A stretch of 64,000 nt of DNA from Streptomyces sp. BK239 (GCF_004217285.1 NZ_SHKS01000007.1:124001-188000); one strand, 5' to 3'. Positions 21,505 through 30,511 are shown, numbered from the stretch's first letter. Notes: generated from the letters alone by a model not told the origin. Made by a program: numbers and translations.

Positions 21505-22302
21505 ATGTCCGCCGACGCCGCCTCCTTCTCCCTCCTCCCGGGCGCCGAGGGCTCCCCGGTGATCCTCCATGTGCCGCACTCGGCGCGGGCGATACCGCCC
21601 GAGGCGCGCGCGGGCATCGTGCTCGACGACGGTTCGCTGGAACGGGAGTTGGACCACATCACCGACGCGCACACCGCGGAGATCGCGGAGCTGGCGGCCC
21701 GGTCGGCGCGCCTCGCGCCCTGGCGGTTCGTCAACCTGCTGTCGCGGCTGGTGGTCGATCCGGAGCGGTTCCCGGACGAGCGGGAGGAGATGCTGTCGGT
21801 GGGGATGGGCGCGGTGTACACGCGGACCACGCACGGCCGGGCGCTGCGGCCCGCCGGCGCCGATCCCGGGCCGCTGGTCGACCGGTACTTCCGGCCGTAC
21901 GCGCGGGCGATGAGCGAGGCGGTGGGGGAGCGGCTGGCCGCCGTCGGGCGAGCGGTGATCATCGACGTGCACTCGTACCCGAGCGAGCGGCTGCCGTACG
22001 AACTTCATGGTGACGGGCCCCGGCCGCCGGTGTGCCTGGGCACCGACTCCTTCCACACCCCGGCCGCGCTGACGGCCGCCGCGCGAGAGGCGTTCGCGGC
22101 TGTCGGGGAGACCGGGCTGGACAGCCCGTTCGGCGGGACGTACGTACCGCTGGAGTACTACGGGTCGGAGCCGAGGGTGTCCGCGCTGATGGTGGAGATC
22201 CGCCGCGACACGTACATGACCGAGCCGGGCGGCCCCGCCGGCCCCGGCCTGCCGCTGCTCGCCGCCGCGCTGGCCGGGCTGGTCGAGGCGGTCTCCGTGT
22301 GA
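21505..22302 (+). CDS. N-formylglutamate amidohydrolase-family protein
   Basis: The 265-residue protein belongs to the N-formylglutamate amidohydrolase (HutG/DUF3830-like zinc hydrolase) family, with HVPHSARAIP near the N-terminus, DAHTAEIAEL, a VIIDVHSYPSE motif and a C-terminal VEIRRDTYM block. HutG releases formate and glutamate from N-formylglutamate at the end of one histidine degradation route, but no hut genes are nearby, so the substrate is uncertain. ATG 21505 follows AGGAG. Confidence 0.82.
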   Translation: MSADAASFSLLPGAEGSPVILHVPHSARAIPPEARAGIVLDDGSLERELDHITDAHTAEIAELAARSARLAPWRFVNLLSRLVVDPERFPDEREEMLSVGMGAVYTRTTHGRALRPAGADPGPLVDRYFRPYARAMSEAVGERLAAVGRAVIIDVHSYPSERLPYELHGDGPRPPVCLGTDSFHTPAALTAAAREAFAAVGETGLDSPFGGTYVPLEYYGSEPRVSALMVEIRRDTYMTEPGGPAGPGLPLLAAALAGLVEAVSV

Positions 22303-22366
22303 CCAGGTCCCCAGGCGGCTAGCCTCGGGCAGCTCACCTCGGGCAGCTCGCGTCAGGCTGCTCGCC

Positions 22367-22837
22367 TCATGCGCGGAGCCACTCCGTGACGACGACCTCG
22401 CCGCCGGTGCGCAGGCGCAGGGCGAACGGGCCGGCGGGCGGGGCGTCGGCGGTGAAGCGGCCCATGGCGTCGGCGGTGAGCACCGCGCCGGCCCGGGGGC
22501 CGTCGAGGATCTCGATGGCGGCCGGCTGCGGCGGCAGCAACTGCCCCATCAGACCGTGCTCGGTCACCTCCACGTCGACGGTGAGCCCGCCGGTGTCGAA
22601 GGTGAGCATGCGCGGCGCGTCCACGGCGCCCCGGACCGGCACGGCGTCCACCAGCGAGTCGAAGGTCAGCTCCGCGACGCGGGCGTCGAGGTCGCGCAGG
22701 GCGAACGCCTCGACGGCGATGCGGCGCAGCTCGGCCGGGACCGGGTCGAGGACGGCGACCGCTTCGCGCAACTCCTCCTCCAGGCCGCTGTGGTCGTCGG
22801 CGCCGCTCGGGACGTGGTCGTCGTTCATGGCGTTCAC
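22367..22837 (-). CDS. Small protein of unknown function, third gene of the protease/sigma operon
   Basis: A 156-residue acidic protein with no domain I can name. Its first ~60 residues look helical (LEEELREAVAVL, RIAVEAFALRDLDARVAELTFD) and the rest looks like beta-sandwich sequence (MLTFDTGGLTVDVEVTE, GPFALRLRTGGEVVVTEWL). No membrane segment or signal is present. GTG 22837 overlaps the sigma-factor stop in a GTGA arrangement and follows GGGGAG, so the pair is coupled; ATG 22828 is an alternative. The position suggests an accessory or regulator of the sigma factor, perhaps a soluble anti-sigma or a sensor, but nothing in the sequence proves that. Confidence 0.7.
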   Translation of the reverse strand: MNAMNDDHVPSGADDHSGLEEELREAVAVLDPVPAELRRIAVEAFALRDLDARVAELTFDSLVDAVPVRGAVDAPRMLTFDTGGLTVDVEVTEHGLMGQLLPPQPAAIEILDGPRAGAVLTADAMGRFTADAPPAGPFALRLRTGGEVVVTEWLRA

Positions 22838-23472
22838 AGTGCTCCCCGTGCGTCGAGTCGGGAGCGCAGGCGGCGCAGGCATCGCTGGCGCATCGGTCCG
22901 ATGCTGCCCACCGCGATGCCGAGCGCGGCCGACACTTCCTGGTAACTGGGCGGCGGCGAGGAGATCAGCACCCGCAGCAACTGCCGGCAGCGCTCGCCGA
23001 GCGCCTCGAACTCCTGCCAGAGGTGGCGGACGCGCTCGCTCCGCTCGGCCGCCTCCTCCGAGTCCAGCACCGACTGCTCCGGCGTACGGTCCTCGCTGAC
23101 CCGGTCGAGCAGCTGGGGATCGTCGGTCGGGGTGAGCCGGCGCAGGCCTTTGATCACTTTCAGGCACTCGTTGCGCGCGGTGCTGGCCAGCCAGGAGCCC
23201 GCCTTGTCGGGTTCACGGATCCGCCCGAGGTGCTGGGCGAAACGGAACCACACGGTCTGGTACACCTCGTGCGCGTCGGCCTCGGAGAGCCGGTGTGCGC
23301 GTACGACGGACCACACCAGCGGGCTCAGCCCTTCGACGAGTCCCTCCCAGGCCGCCGTGTCACCGTCGACGGCGGACCGGACGAGCACGCCGACATCACT
23401 ACGGTCCACGGCCCCACCCCTCGTGTACGGCATGTCATCGTACGCCGTGACGGGGGCCGCCTCGCTCCTCAT
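22834..23472 (-). CDS. ECF-type RNA polymerase sigma factor
   Basis: The 212-residue protein has sigma region 2 (about residues 25-95; VDGDTAAWEGLVEGLSPLVW, DAHEVYQTVWFRFAQHL) and region 4 (about 140-205; LWQEFEALGERCRQLLRVL, SYQEVSAALGIAVGSIGPMRQRCLRRL). It lacks regions 1.1 and 3, as in ECF factors. ATG 23472 begins 7 bp after the protease stop and has TGAGG upstream; ATG 23433 would shorten it by 13 residues. It is co-transcribed with the upstream subtilisin-like protease, and ECF factors of this type are often found with proteases and CHAT proteins in actinobacteria. Likely targets include this locus itself. Confidence 0.88.
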   Translation of the reverse strand: MRSEAAPVTAYDDMPYTRGGAVDRSDVGVLVRSAVDGDTAAWEGLVEGLSPLVWSVVRAHRLSEADAHEVYQTVWFRFAQHLGRIREPDKAGSWLASTARNECLKVIKGLRRLTPTDDPQLLDRVSEDRTPEQSVLDSEEAAERSERVRHLWQEFEALGERCRQLLRVLISSPPPSYQEVSAALGIAVGSIGPMRQRCLRRLRSRLDARGAL

Positions 23473-23479
23473 GCCGGCC

Positions 23480-24919
23480 TCATACGGATGCGGTGAGCTG
23501 TCCGACCGCGACCGGACGCCAGGTCGGCGGGCGCAGCGCCGGCACATGGTGTCCGCGCACCTCGGCGAAGTCGGCTTCGGCGGCGAGCAGTTGACGGGCC
23601 GCGGCGCGCGGGTCGGGCACCTGGTGCGCCTTCATGTGGGCGGCGACCAGTCCGGCCACGAGGGGGGTGGCGAACGACGTCCCGCTCCAGGAGGCGAGCC
23701 CTTCGAACATCACCTGGTCCGGCTTGCCCTCGCCGGCCGCCCGGGTCTCGCTCAACACCCCTGTGTGACGCGGCGACTGGCAGGTGCAGGAGTAGCCGAA
23801 GCCGTAGCGGCACACCTCGTAGGTGGAGTGCTGGTAGACGTACGGGACGGGGCGGTCGAAGCCGGTGAGGGCGCTGACCAGGCGCTCACCGGGGGCGTAG
23901 ACCCTCACCCAGGGGCCGTGGTTGCTGAAGCAGGCGCCGAACTCGCCGTCGCCGCGCAGCGCGCCGACCGAGAGGACGGCGTCGGCGTACTCGGGCAGGG
24001 CGGCGTAGGCGGCGGGCCAGAACGGCGTGGCGCTGGCGTTGTTGCCGGCGGCGGCGACCAACAGGGTTCGCCGGTCGCGGAGTTCGTCCATGAAGGCGGC
24101 CGCTCCGAGCAGTCCGTCGACGCGGCCGTTGGAGGTGCCGGCGGAGAGGCTGAGGATGTCGGGCCAGCCGCCCTGCTCGACGGCGTCGAAGAGCCGGTCG
24201 CCGAAGTCGTACTCCAGGATCGCGCCGGCGTCGTTGAGGGTGTTGCGCACGGTGACGTCGGTGTCGGGGGCGACGGCGGCGACGAGTCCGGCGATGAACG
24301 TGCCGTGGCCGACGTACTGCTGGAGGACGCCGTCGGGGTCGGTCTCCTGGATCTGCGCGTCGCCCTCGGTGCGGTCGAGCAGCGGGTAGGAGCGGTAGTC
24401 GTGCATCAGGCCGGTGTCGACGACGAGGACGGACACGGCGCCGCCGTCCTCGTCGCGAGCGGCCCGGGCGGCGGCCGGGTTGGGTGTCTCCCCGGACGCG
24501 ACGGGCACCGGCTCGTCGCCGGGGCAGGCGTTGACCGCGATGGACACGACGTGGTTGCGGCTGACGAGCCGGCGGCCCGTGCGGTCCTCGGCGCCCCGCA
24601 GGGCGCGCAGGGCGCCCGCGACATTGCGGTCGGCGCCGGGCACGCCCTGGCCGGGGTCGCCGACCTGGATGCGGGTGATGCCGGAACGGTTGGTCCGCGG
24701 GCCGGCCCGGCGGACGTGGTCGGGGACGAGGCCGTCGGTGGCGGTGAAGTGCGCGCGGACGGCGTCCTCCACGACCTGCGCCTCCTCGCCGTCCCGGGCG
24801 AGGACGACGCCCTTCTCGTAGATGAACTCGGCGGAGTCGTCCGGCCCCATGGCCAACGGGACGCCGGGAAGGGCTCGTTGGATCTGCTCGAACTGCTCGT
24901 GGAATCGCTGTGGCGCCAT
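23480..24919 (-). CDS. Intracellular subtilisin-like (S8) serine protease
   Basis: The 479-residue protein has the S8 triad Asp168 (VLVVDTGL), His205 (YVGHGTFIAG) and Ser415 (WSGTSFATPLVAG), plus the oxyanion region AAAGNNAS. There is no signal peptide. Residues 1-165 form an extra N-terminal region with no subtilisin prodomain I recognise, perhaps a regulatory or target-recognition part. Between His and Ser, a Cys-rich stretch with C-x6-C-x-C-x4-H spacing is unusual and might bind metal or form a redox switch. The gene heads the operon with the sigma factor and small protein, and faces a CHAT protease across 280 bp. ATG 24919 follows GGAGG. Confidence 0.9.
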   Translation of the reverse strand: MAPQRFHEQFEQIQRALPGVPLAMGPDDSAEFIYEKGVVLARDGEEAQVVEDAVRAHFTATDGLVPDHVRRAGPRTNRSGITRIQVGDPGQGVPGADRNVAGALRALRGAEDRTGRRLVSRNHVVSIAVNACPGDEPVPVASGETPNPAAARAARDEDGGAVSVLVVDTGLMHDYRSYPLLDRTEGDAQIQETDPDGVLQQYVGHGTFIAGLVAAVAPDTDVTVRNTLNDAGAILEYDFGDRLFDAVEQGGWPDILSLSAGTSNGRVDGLLGAAAFMDELRDRRTLLVAAAGNNASATPFWPAAYAALPEYADAVLSVGALRGDGEFGACFSNHGPWVRVYAPGERLVSALTGFDRPVPYVYQHSTYEVCRYGFGYSCTCQSPRHTGVLSETRAAGEGKPDQVMFEGLASWSGTSFATPLVAGLVAAHMKAHQVPDPRAAARQLLAAEADFAEVRGHHVPALRPPTWRPVAVGQLTASV

Positions 24920-25186
24920 GGCGTGTCCTCCCTGAGCCCGGTGGTCGTCAGTCAGAGCCGCGACGACGGCCTTTGATACAGGTGGTGCGACGCCGGGGGC
25001 GGGGGATGCGGTTGCGGGGACCGGGGGTGCGGTGCGCGGAACGGCGTGTGGCCTTCGGCTGTGCGCGCCGGCGTGCGCTGGCGGTGCGTTCGGTGGGCTC
25101 GGTGCGCCTGGTGGGTTCGTCGCCGCGATGTTCGATCGATACCTCCTGTGGCGGGCCGAACCGGTGTGCCGTACAACCGGGGCCAC

Positions 25187-25202
25187 TACCATCCGTGGGG
25201 TG
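25187..25202 (+). promoter_or_regulatory. Leaderless promoter of the CHAT gene
   Basis: TACCAT (25187-25192) lies exactly 7 nt before the GTG at 25200, the geometry of leaderless Streptomyces transcripts. No good -35 is visible, so the promoter may depend on an ECF factor or activator. Confidence 0.5.
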
Positions 25203-27803
25203 ACAGCGGGAAACGACACGGTTCTCGAACTGCTGCCGATGGTGTTCGCCGCCCCGAACGCCGCCCTGGCGCGGGCGGAGGAAGTGCTCGACACCGGTCC
25301 GCCGCCGCTGCACGCCTCCGTGGCCCACCAGGTGATCGGCATCTGGCAGCGCGACTGGGGCGACATGCGTCTGGCCCTGGACCATCTGCGCCGGGCCCGC
25401 TCACTGGCCGCGCGCGCGGACTGCGCCGAACGGGAGGCCGACGTCCTGGCCACGCTCGGCGTGGCGCTGGTGCACGCGGGCCGCACCCGGCAGGGGCTGG
25501 CCGCGTTCGAGCGGGGCGTCGGACGCGGCACCGGGCACACCCGCGCGCGTGTGCTGTACCGGCGGGCCTACTCCTGGTGGGTGCTGGGGCATCACCGGGA
25601 GGCGCTGGACGACGTACGGCGGGCCATACCGGTGCTGCGGCAGGAGGACGACGTCATCTGGACGGCGCGCGCCCTGACCCTTCGCGCCACCGTGCACCTC
25701 GCGCTCGGCGCGGTCGACCGGGCCGACGCCGACTTCACGGCCGCCGAGGCCCTGTGGGACACCACCGGCCAGGAGCACGACAAGGCCGACGCGGTGGAGA
25801 GCCGGGGTCTGGCCGCGTTCCGGTCGGGGGACGTGCCGGCGGCGCTGCGGCTGCTGGACGAGGCCGAGGAGCGGTACGCCAAGCTGGGCACGCCCACGTT
25901 CATGCTGAGCATCCGGCGGTGCGAGGTGCTGATGGCGGCGGGGCTCGCGCCCGAGGCGCTGGCCGAGGCGGACGCGGCGATCGCCGTGCTGGACGGGATC
26001 GGCGGGCAGTCCACTCGCAAGGCCGAACTGCTGCTGGCCGCCGCCCGGTCCGCGCGGCTCGCGGGCGATCCGGGGACGGCGATCGCGCGTGCGGCGCTCG
26101 CCGTGCGGCTGTTCGCCGGCCAGCGGCGCACCTGGTGGGAGGCGCACGCCCGGCTGGTGCTGATCGAGGCGCGGGTGGCCGCGGGGCGCGGTTCGGGGCG
26201 GCTGGTCGCCGAGGCGGTGCGGGTGGCGGAGCGACTGTCCGGGTTCGGGGCGCCCGCCGCTCCCGAGGCGTGGCTGCTGGCGGGCCGGATCGCGCTGGCG
26301 CTTCAGTGGACGGCGGACGCGGAACGGTATCTGGCGGTGGCGGCCCGCGGCCGGCGCAGCGGGCCGCCGCTGGCCCGGGTGACCGGCTGGGCGGCGCGGG
26401 CGCTGTGGGCGCGGGCGGCCGGATCGGGGCGGGGTGTGCTGGAGGCGTGCCGGCGAGGGCTGGACGTGCTGGACGACCACCGTACGACGCTGGGCGCCTC
26501 CGAGTTGCGGGCCCGGGCCACCGCGCAGGGCGCGGAACTGGCGGCGCTCGCCCAGGAGGTGAGTCTGGAGCGGGGCGGGCCGCGGCAGTTGCTGGTGTGG
26601 AGCGAGCGGTGGCGGGCCACCGTGCTGTCGGCGCCGCCCACCCGGCCGCCGGCCGATCCGGCGCTGCTGAGCGGGCTGACCGCCTACCGGGAGATCGCCG
26701 CGCGGGCGGAGAGCGCGCGCATGGACGGCAAGCCCGTGCCGACCCTGGAACGGGAGCAGCGGCGTCTCGAGCGGGAGGTCCGCTCCCGGACCCTGCACAT
26801 CCGCGGCGGCTCCCCCGGCGGCACGGGCCGCTTCGACGTCGGCCGGCTGCTGGAGCGGCTCGGCGACGGGTGGCTGGTCGAACTCGCGGTGCTGGACGGG
26901 CGGGTGCAGGTGCTGCTGTGCGGGGGCGGTAGGGTCCGGCGGTTCGCGGGCGGGCTGCTCGCCGAGGCGGAACGGGAGGCCGAGCACGTCCAGGCCGGGC
27001 TGCGGCGGCTGGCCCACCCCGGCGCTGAGGGACGCCTTCCGGTGGTGGAGGCGGCGGGGCGGCGGCTGGAGACGCTGCTGCTCGGCGAGGCGGCCGGGCG
27101 GCTGGGCCCGGGACCGGTGGTGGTCGTGCCGCCGGCCCGGCTGCACCGGGTCCCCTGGGCGCTGCTGCCGTCGCTGCGGGAGCGGGTGCTCAGCGTGTCG
27201 CCGTCGGCGGGGAGCTGGCTGCGGGCCCGGGAGACCGAGCCGCCGCCGGGCGGACGGCACGTCCTGGTGCGGGGGCCGGGGCTGGCGTCCGGAGGGGCTG
27301 AGGTGCCGGAGGTCGCGGACCGGTACGGCCGGCCGACGGTGCTGGAACACGCGGACGCGTGTGTGCCGCGGGTGCTGGAGGAGCTGGACGGGGCCGCGCT
27401 CGCCCATATCGCCGCGCACGGCGTGTTCCGGGCGGACAGTCCGCTGTTCTCGTCCCTGCGGATGGCCGACGGCCCGCTGATCGTCCACGACTTCGAACGC
27501 CTCGCCCGCAGCCCGTACCGCATCATCCTCTCCAGCTGCGACACCGCCCGCCTCGCCTCGGTGGGCGCCGACGAGCTCCTCGGCCTGGTCACGGCCCTGC
27601 TGCCGCTCGGCACGGCGGGCGTGGTGGCGAGCAGCGCCCCCGTCAACGACGACGCGGTGGTCGCCCTGATGCTGGCCCTGCACAAGGGCCTGAGCACCGG
27701 TCAGTCCCTGGCGGAGTCCCTGCGGGACGCCCGCGCGTCCCTTCCCGACGACGCCCTCCACCAGGCGACGGGCTGGGCGTTCACGGCGTTCGGGGCGGCT
27801 TGA
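25200..27803 (+). CDS. TPR-CHAT caspase-like protease
   Basis: The 867-residue protein has a long helical N-terminal part (about 1-480) made of degenerate tetratricopeptide-like repeats (ADVLATLGVALVHAGRTRQG, ALDDVRRAIPVLRQEDD). A C-terminal CHAT domain (about 560-867) carries the caspase-type dyad His740 in HIAAHGVF and Cys780 in IILSSCDTA. The end matches CHAT proteins (LGLVTALLPLGTAGVVASS, LAESLRDARASLPD). CHAT proteases cut after recognition by the TPR part and serve in proteolytic signalling and defence. I chose GTG 25200 because of the leaderless promoter; an open frame extends to ATG 25032, but that part is unlike protein sequence. It diverges from the subtilisin/sigma operon, so the two proteases probably act in one pathway. 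Confidence 0.9.
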   Translation: MTAGNDTVLELLPMVFAAPNAALARAEEVLDTGPPPLHASVAHQVIGIWQRDWGDMRLALDHLRRARSLAARADCAEREADVLATLGVALVHAGRTRQGLAAFERGVGRGTGHTRARVLYRRAYSWWVLGHHREALDDVRRAIPVLRQEDDVIWTARALTLRATVHLALGAVDRADADFTAAEALWDTTGQEHDKADAVESRGLAAFRSGDVPAALRLLDEAEERYAKLGTPTFMLSIRRCEVLMAAGLAPEALAEADAAIAVLDGIGGQSTRKAELLLAAARSARLAGDPGTAIARAALAVRLFAGQRRTWWEAHARLVLIEARVAAGRGSGRLVAEAVRVAERLSGFGAPAAPEAWLLAGRIALALQWTADAERYLAVAARGRRSGPPLARVTGWAARALWARAAGSGRGVLEACRRGLDVLDDHRTTLGASELRARATAQGAELAALAQEVSLERGGPRQLLVWSERWRATVLSAPPTRPPADPALLSGLTAYREIAARAESARMDGKPVPTLEREQRRLEREVRSRTLHIRGGSPGGTGRFDVGRLLERLGDGWLVELAVLDGRVQVLLCGGGRVRRFAGGLLAEAEREAEHVQAGLRRLAHPGAEGRLPVVEAAGRRLETLLLGEAAGRLGPGPVVVVPPARLHRVPWALLPSLRERVLSVSPSAGSWLRARETEPPPGGRHVLVRGPGLASGGAEVPEVADRYGRPTVLEHADACVPRVLEELDGAALAHIAAHGVFRADSPLFSSLRMADGPLIVHDFERLARSPYRIILSSCDTARLASVGADELLGLVTALLPLGTAGVVASSAPVNDDAVVALMLALHKGLSTGQSLAESLRDARASLPDDALHQATGWAFTAFGAA

Positions 27804-27844
27804 GCTCGGCGGCCGATGCCGCCGGCCCGCGTGCGGTGGCCCGG

Positions 27845-27871
27845 CGGGCGGCCGCTCGGGGCGGCCGCCCG
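27845..27871. terminator. Bidirectional hairpin between convergent genes
   Basis: CGGGCGGCCGC (27845-27855) and its exact inverse complement (27861-27871) flank a 5-nt loop. It can stop both the CHAT gene and the flavin monooxygenase operon. Confidence 0.75.
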
Positions 27872-27891
27872 TCGACGCCGTGTGCGTCAGG

Positions 27892-29283
27892 TCATGAGGC
27901 GGCGCGCTCCTCCTGCCGGGGCTCGTCCTGCCGGGGCTCGTCCGGGTGGGCGAGGCCGAGGTGGTCGCGGAGCGTGGAGCCCTCGTACTCGGTGCGGAAG
28001 ACCCCCTGCTCCTGGAGGATCGGCACGACCTTGTCGGCGAACTCGTCGAGGCCGCTCGGGGTGATGTGCGGGACGAGGATGAAGCCGTCGGCGGCGTCGG
28101 TCTGCACGTACTCGTCGATGGTCCGGGCGACGGTGGCCGGGGAGCCGATGAAGTTCTGGCGGCTGCCGGTCTCGATGACGAGGTCGCGGATGGACCAGTT
28201 GTTGGCCTCGGCCAGCTCCCGCCATTCGCGGACGGTGGCCAGCGGGTCGCGGTACATGCGGACCTGGGCGCGGCCCCGGGAGACGGTGTGCTCGCCGAGC
28301 AGCGGGTCGACGTCCGGGAGGGGGCCGTCGGGGTCGTAGGAGGACAGGTCGCGGTTCCACACCCACTCCAGCTGCTTGAGCGCGGTGGCGCCGCTGACCT
28401 GCTGCCTGCGGACCTCCCTGGCGATCTCGCGGGCCTCGTCGTCGGTGTCGCCGAGGACGAAGCTGGCGGCGGGCAGGATCAGCAGCTGGTCGGGGCGGCG
28501 GCCGTACTTGGCGAGGCGGGACTTCACGTCGGAGTAGAAGGCCCGGCCGGTGTCCAGGGAGGCGTACCGGCTGAAGATGGCGTCCGCGCCGGAGGCGGCG
28601 AACTCGCGGCCCTCGTCGGAGTCCCCGGCCTGGAAGATCACCGGTCGGCCCTGGGGGCTGCGCGGGACGTTGAACCGGCCGTGGATGTCGAAGTGCCGCC
28701 CCTGGTGGACGAAGGCGCCCGCCTTGGCGTCGCGCAGGAAGGCGCCGGTCTCCTGGTCGGCGAGGATCTCGTCGCCCCGCCAGGAGTCGAAGAGCTCGCT
28801 GGCCGTGGCGAGGAACTCCTTGGCGCGGGAGTAGCGCTCCTCCTGCGGGAGGAAGCCGCCGCGGCGGAAGTTCTCGCCGGTGAAGGCGTCCCAGGAGGTG
28901 ACGACGTTCCACGCGGAGCGGCCGGCGGAGAGGTGGTCGAGGCTGGCGAACTGGCGGGCCACCTCGTAGGGCTCGTTGAAGGTGGAGTTGATGGTGCCGG
29001 TCAGGCCGAGCCGGTCGGTGACGGCGGCGAGCGCGGCGAGGACGGTGAAGGTGTCGGGGCGGCCGACCACGTCGAGGTCGTAGATCTCACCGCCCTGTTC
29101 GCGGAGCCTGAGGCCTTCGGCGAGGAAGAGGAAGTCGAACTTGGCGCGTTCGGCGGTGCGGGCGAAGTGGGCGAAGGAGCTGAACTCGATGTGGCTGCCG
29201 GCCCTGGGGTCGCTCCACACGGTGGTGTTGTTGACACCGGGGAAGTGGGCGGCGAGGTGGATCTGCTTCCGGGGCTTGCTCAT
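27892..29283 (-). CDS. FMN-dependent LLM-class monooxygenase (NtaA/SnaA/DszA-like)
   Basis: The 463-residue protein is a bacterial-luciferase-like flavin monooxygenase of the nitrilotriacetate/DszA/CmoJ group. Seen are HFPGVNNTTVWSDP, the GTINSTFNEPYEVARQFASL block, GRSAWNVVTSWD, and QGRPVIFQAGDSDEGREFA, all characteristic of this group. Such enzymes use FMNH2 and O2 to cleave C-S or C-N bonds. The C-terminus ends in a short DEPRQ repeat and a charged tail. The gene is 19 bp downstream of another LLM gene and part of the organosulfur region. ATG 29283 follows GGGAGG. Confidence 0.92.
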   Translation of the reverse strand: MSKPRKQIHLAAHFPGVNNTTVWSDPRAGSHIEFSSFAHFARTAERAKFDFLFLAEGLRLREQGGEIYDLDVVGRPDTFTVLAALAAVTDRLGLTGTINSTFNEPYEVARQFASLDHLSAGRSAWNVVTSWDAFTGENFRRGGFLPQEERYSRAKEFLATASELFDSWRGDEILADQETGAFLRDAKAGAFVHQGRHFDIHGRFNVPRSPQGRPVIFQAGDSDEGREFAASGADAIFSRYASLDTGRAFYSDVKSRLAKYGRRPDQLLILPAASFVLGDTDDEAREIAREVRRQQVSGATALKQLEWVWNRDLSSYDPDGPLPDVDPLLGEHTVSRGRAQVRMYRDPLATVREWRELAEANNWSIRDLVIETGSRQNFIGSPATVARTIDEYVQTDAADGFILVPHITPSGLDEFADKVVPILQEQGVFRTEYEGSTLRDHLGLAHPDEPRQDEPRQEERAAS

Positions 29284-29302
29284 GGCCGGGTCTCCCTCCC
29301 GC

Positions 29303-30511
29303 TCAGGCGACGGGTGCGGCGTAGCGGTTGGCGGGTCGGGGCAGGCCGAGCAGTCCGCGCAGGGTGTCGGCCTCGTAGGCGGTGCGGAAGGCGCCGCGGT
29401 GCTGGAGTTCGGGGACGAGGCCCCTGGTGATGGCGGGCAGGTCGTGGCCGGCGACGGCCGGGCGCAGCCGGAAGCCGGTCAGCCCGGCCGACTGGGACTC
29501 CTGAAGCAGGTCGGCGAGTTGGGACGGGCTGCCGGTGAAGACGCGGGCGTCGCTGAGGTGTTCCTCCCCGGCGAGGGCGTCGAGGCGGGCCCGGCGGTCG
29601 GCGGCCTCGGCGGGGTCGTCGTCGAGGTGGACGACCAGGTCGGCGAAGACGTGCAGCGGTTCCGCGGCCCGTCCGGCGGCCTGCTGTTCGGCGCGGATCT
29701 CGGCGACGATCGCGCGGGCCTCGCCCGTGTCCCGCGGGGTCACGTAGCCGACGTCGGCGGAGCGGGCGAGGAGCCGGTAGGGGACGGTGTCGTGGGCCAG
29801 GGCCGTGACCGGGGGCTGCCCCTGCGGCGGGCGCGGGGTGATGGAGGGGCCCTTGACGCTGAAGTGGCGGCCCTCGAAGTCGATGTAGTGCAGCTTGTCG
29901 CGGTCGACGAACCGGCCGGTGGCCACGTCCCTGATCTCCGCGTCGTCCTCCCAGCTGTCCCAGAGGCGGCGTACCACTTCGACGTGGTCGGCGGCCTCGT
30001 CGAACAGGTCGGTCACCAGCTGCCGGGTGGCCGGGGCGTCGTGGGAGGTGAGGTGCGGGAGCGTGCGGCGGCCGAAGTGCGCCGCCTCGTTCGGGCGGGC
30101 GGTGATCTGGACGCGCAGGCCGGCGCGGCCGGTGCTGACGTAGTCGAGCGTGGCGATCGCCTTGGAGATGTGGAACGGCTCCGTGTGGGTGGCCACCACG
30201 GTCGGGACGAGACCTATGTGGCGGGTCAGCGGTGCGACGCGGGAGGCGATCAGAACGGCGTCGAGTCGGCCGCGGACCTGGTCGGTGCGGTCGTCGGGGT
30301 GCAGGAAGTGCGAGGACTGCGGCCCGAGGCCGTCCTCGATGGTGACGAAGTCGAGCAGGCCGCGCTCGGCCTCGGCGACGAGGTCGGCCCAGTAGCCGGC
30401 GGTGAACAGTTCCCGGGGGCGGGCGGCCGGCTCGCGCCAGGAGGCGGGGTGCCAGCCGGTGCCGTCCAGGGCGACGGCGAGATGCAGGGGTGCGGGAGGG
30501 GTCGGTGACAC
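29303..30511 (-). CDS. FMN-dependent LLM-class monooxygenase, second copy
   Basis: This 402-residue luciferase-like protein is divergent from its neighbour; it has LLDFVTIEDGLGPQSSHF, RLDAVLIASRVAPLTRHIGL and STGRAGLRVQITARPNEAAHFG. It probably uses reduced flavin from a separate reductase. I chose GTG 30511, which follows AGGAAGG; a longer version would run into the leader region. A 28-residue cysteine-containing leader peptide (30611-30697) lies about 100 bp upstream on the same strand, pointing to control by sulfur supply. The two LLM genes may act in succession on one organosulfur compound or on different ones. Confidence 0.88.
   Translation of the reverse strand: MSPTPPAPLHLAVALDGTGWHPASWREPAARPRELFTAGYWADLVAEAERGLLDFVTIEDGLGPQSSHFLHPDDRTDQVRGRLDAVLIASRVAPLTRHIGLVPTVVATHTEPFHISKAIATLDYVSTGRAGLRVQITARPNEAAHFGRRTLPHLTSHDAPATRQLVTDLFDEAADHVEVVRRLWDSWEDDAEIRDVATGRFVDRDKLHYIDFEGRHFSVKGPSITPRPPQGQPPVTALAHDTVPYRLLARSADVGYVTPRDTGEARAIVAEIRAEQQAAGRAAEPLHVFADLVVHLDDDPAEAADRRARLDALAGEEHLSDARVFTGSPSQLADLLQESQSAGLTGFRLRPAVAGHDLPAITRGLVPELQHRGAFRTAYEADTLRGLLGLPRPANRYAAPVA

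Noticed and set aside
25032..25199. N-terminal extension of the CHAT protein
   Set aside because: The extension is not protein-like and lies upstream of a good leaderless promoter; GTG 25200 is preferred.
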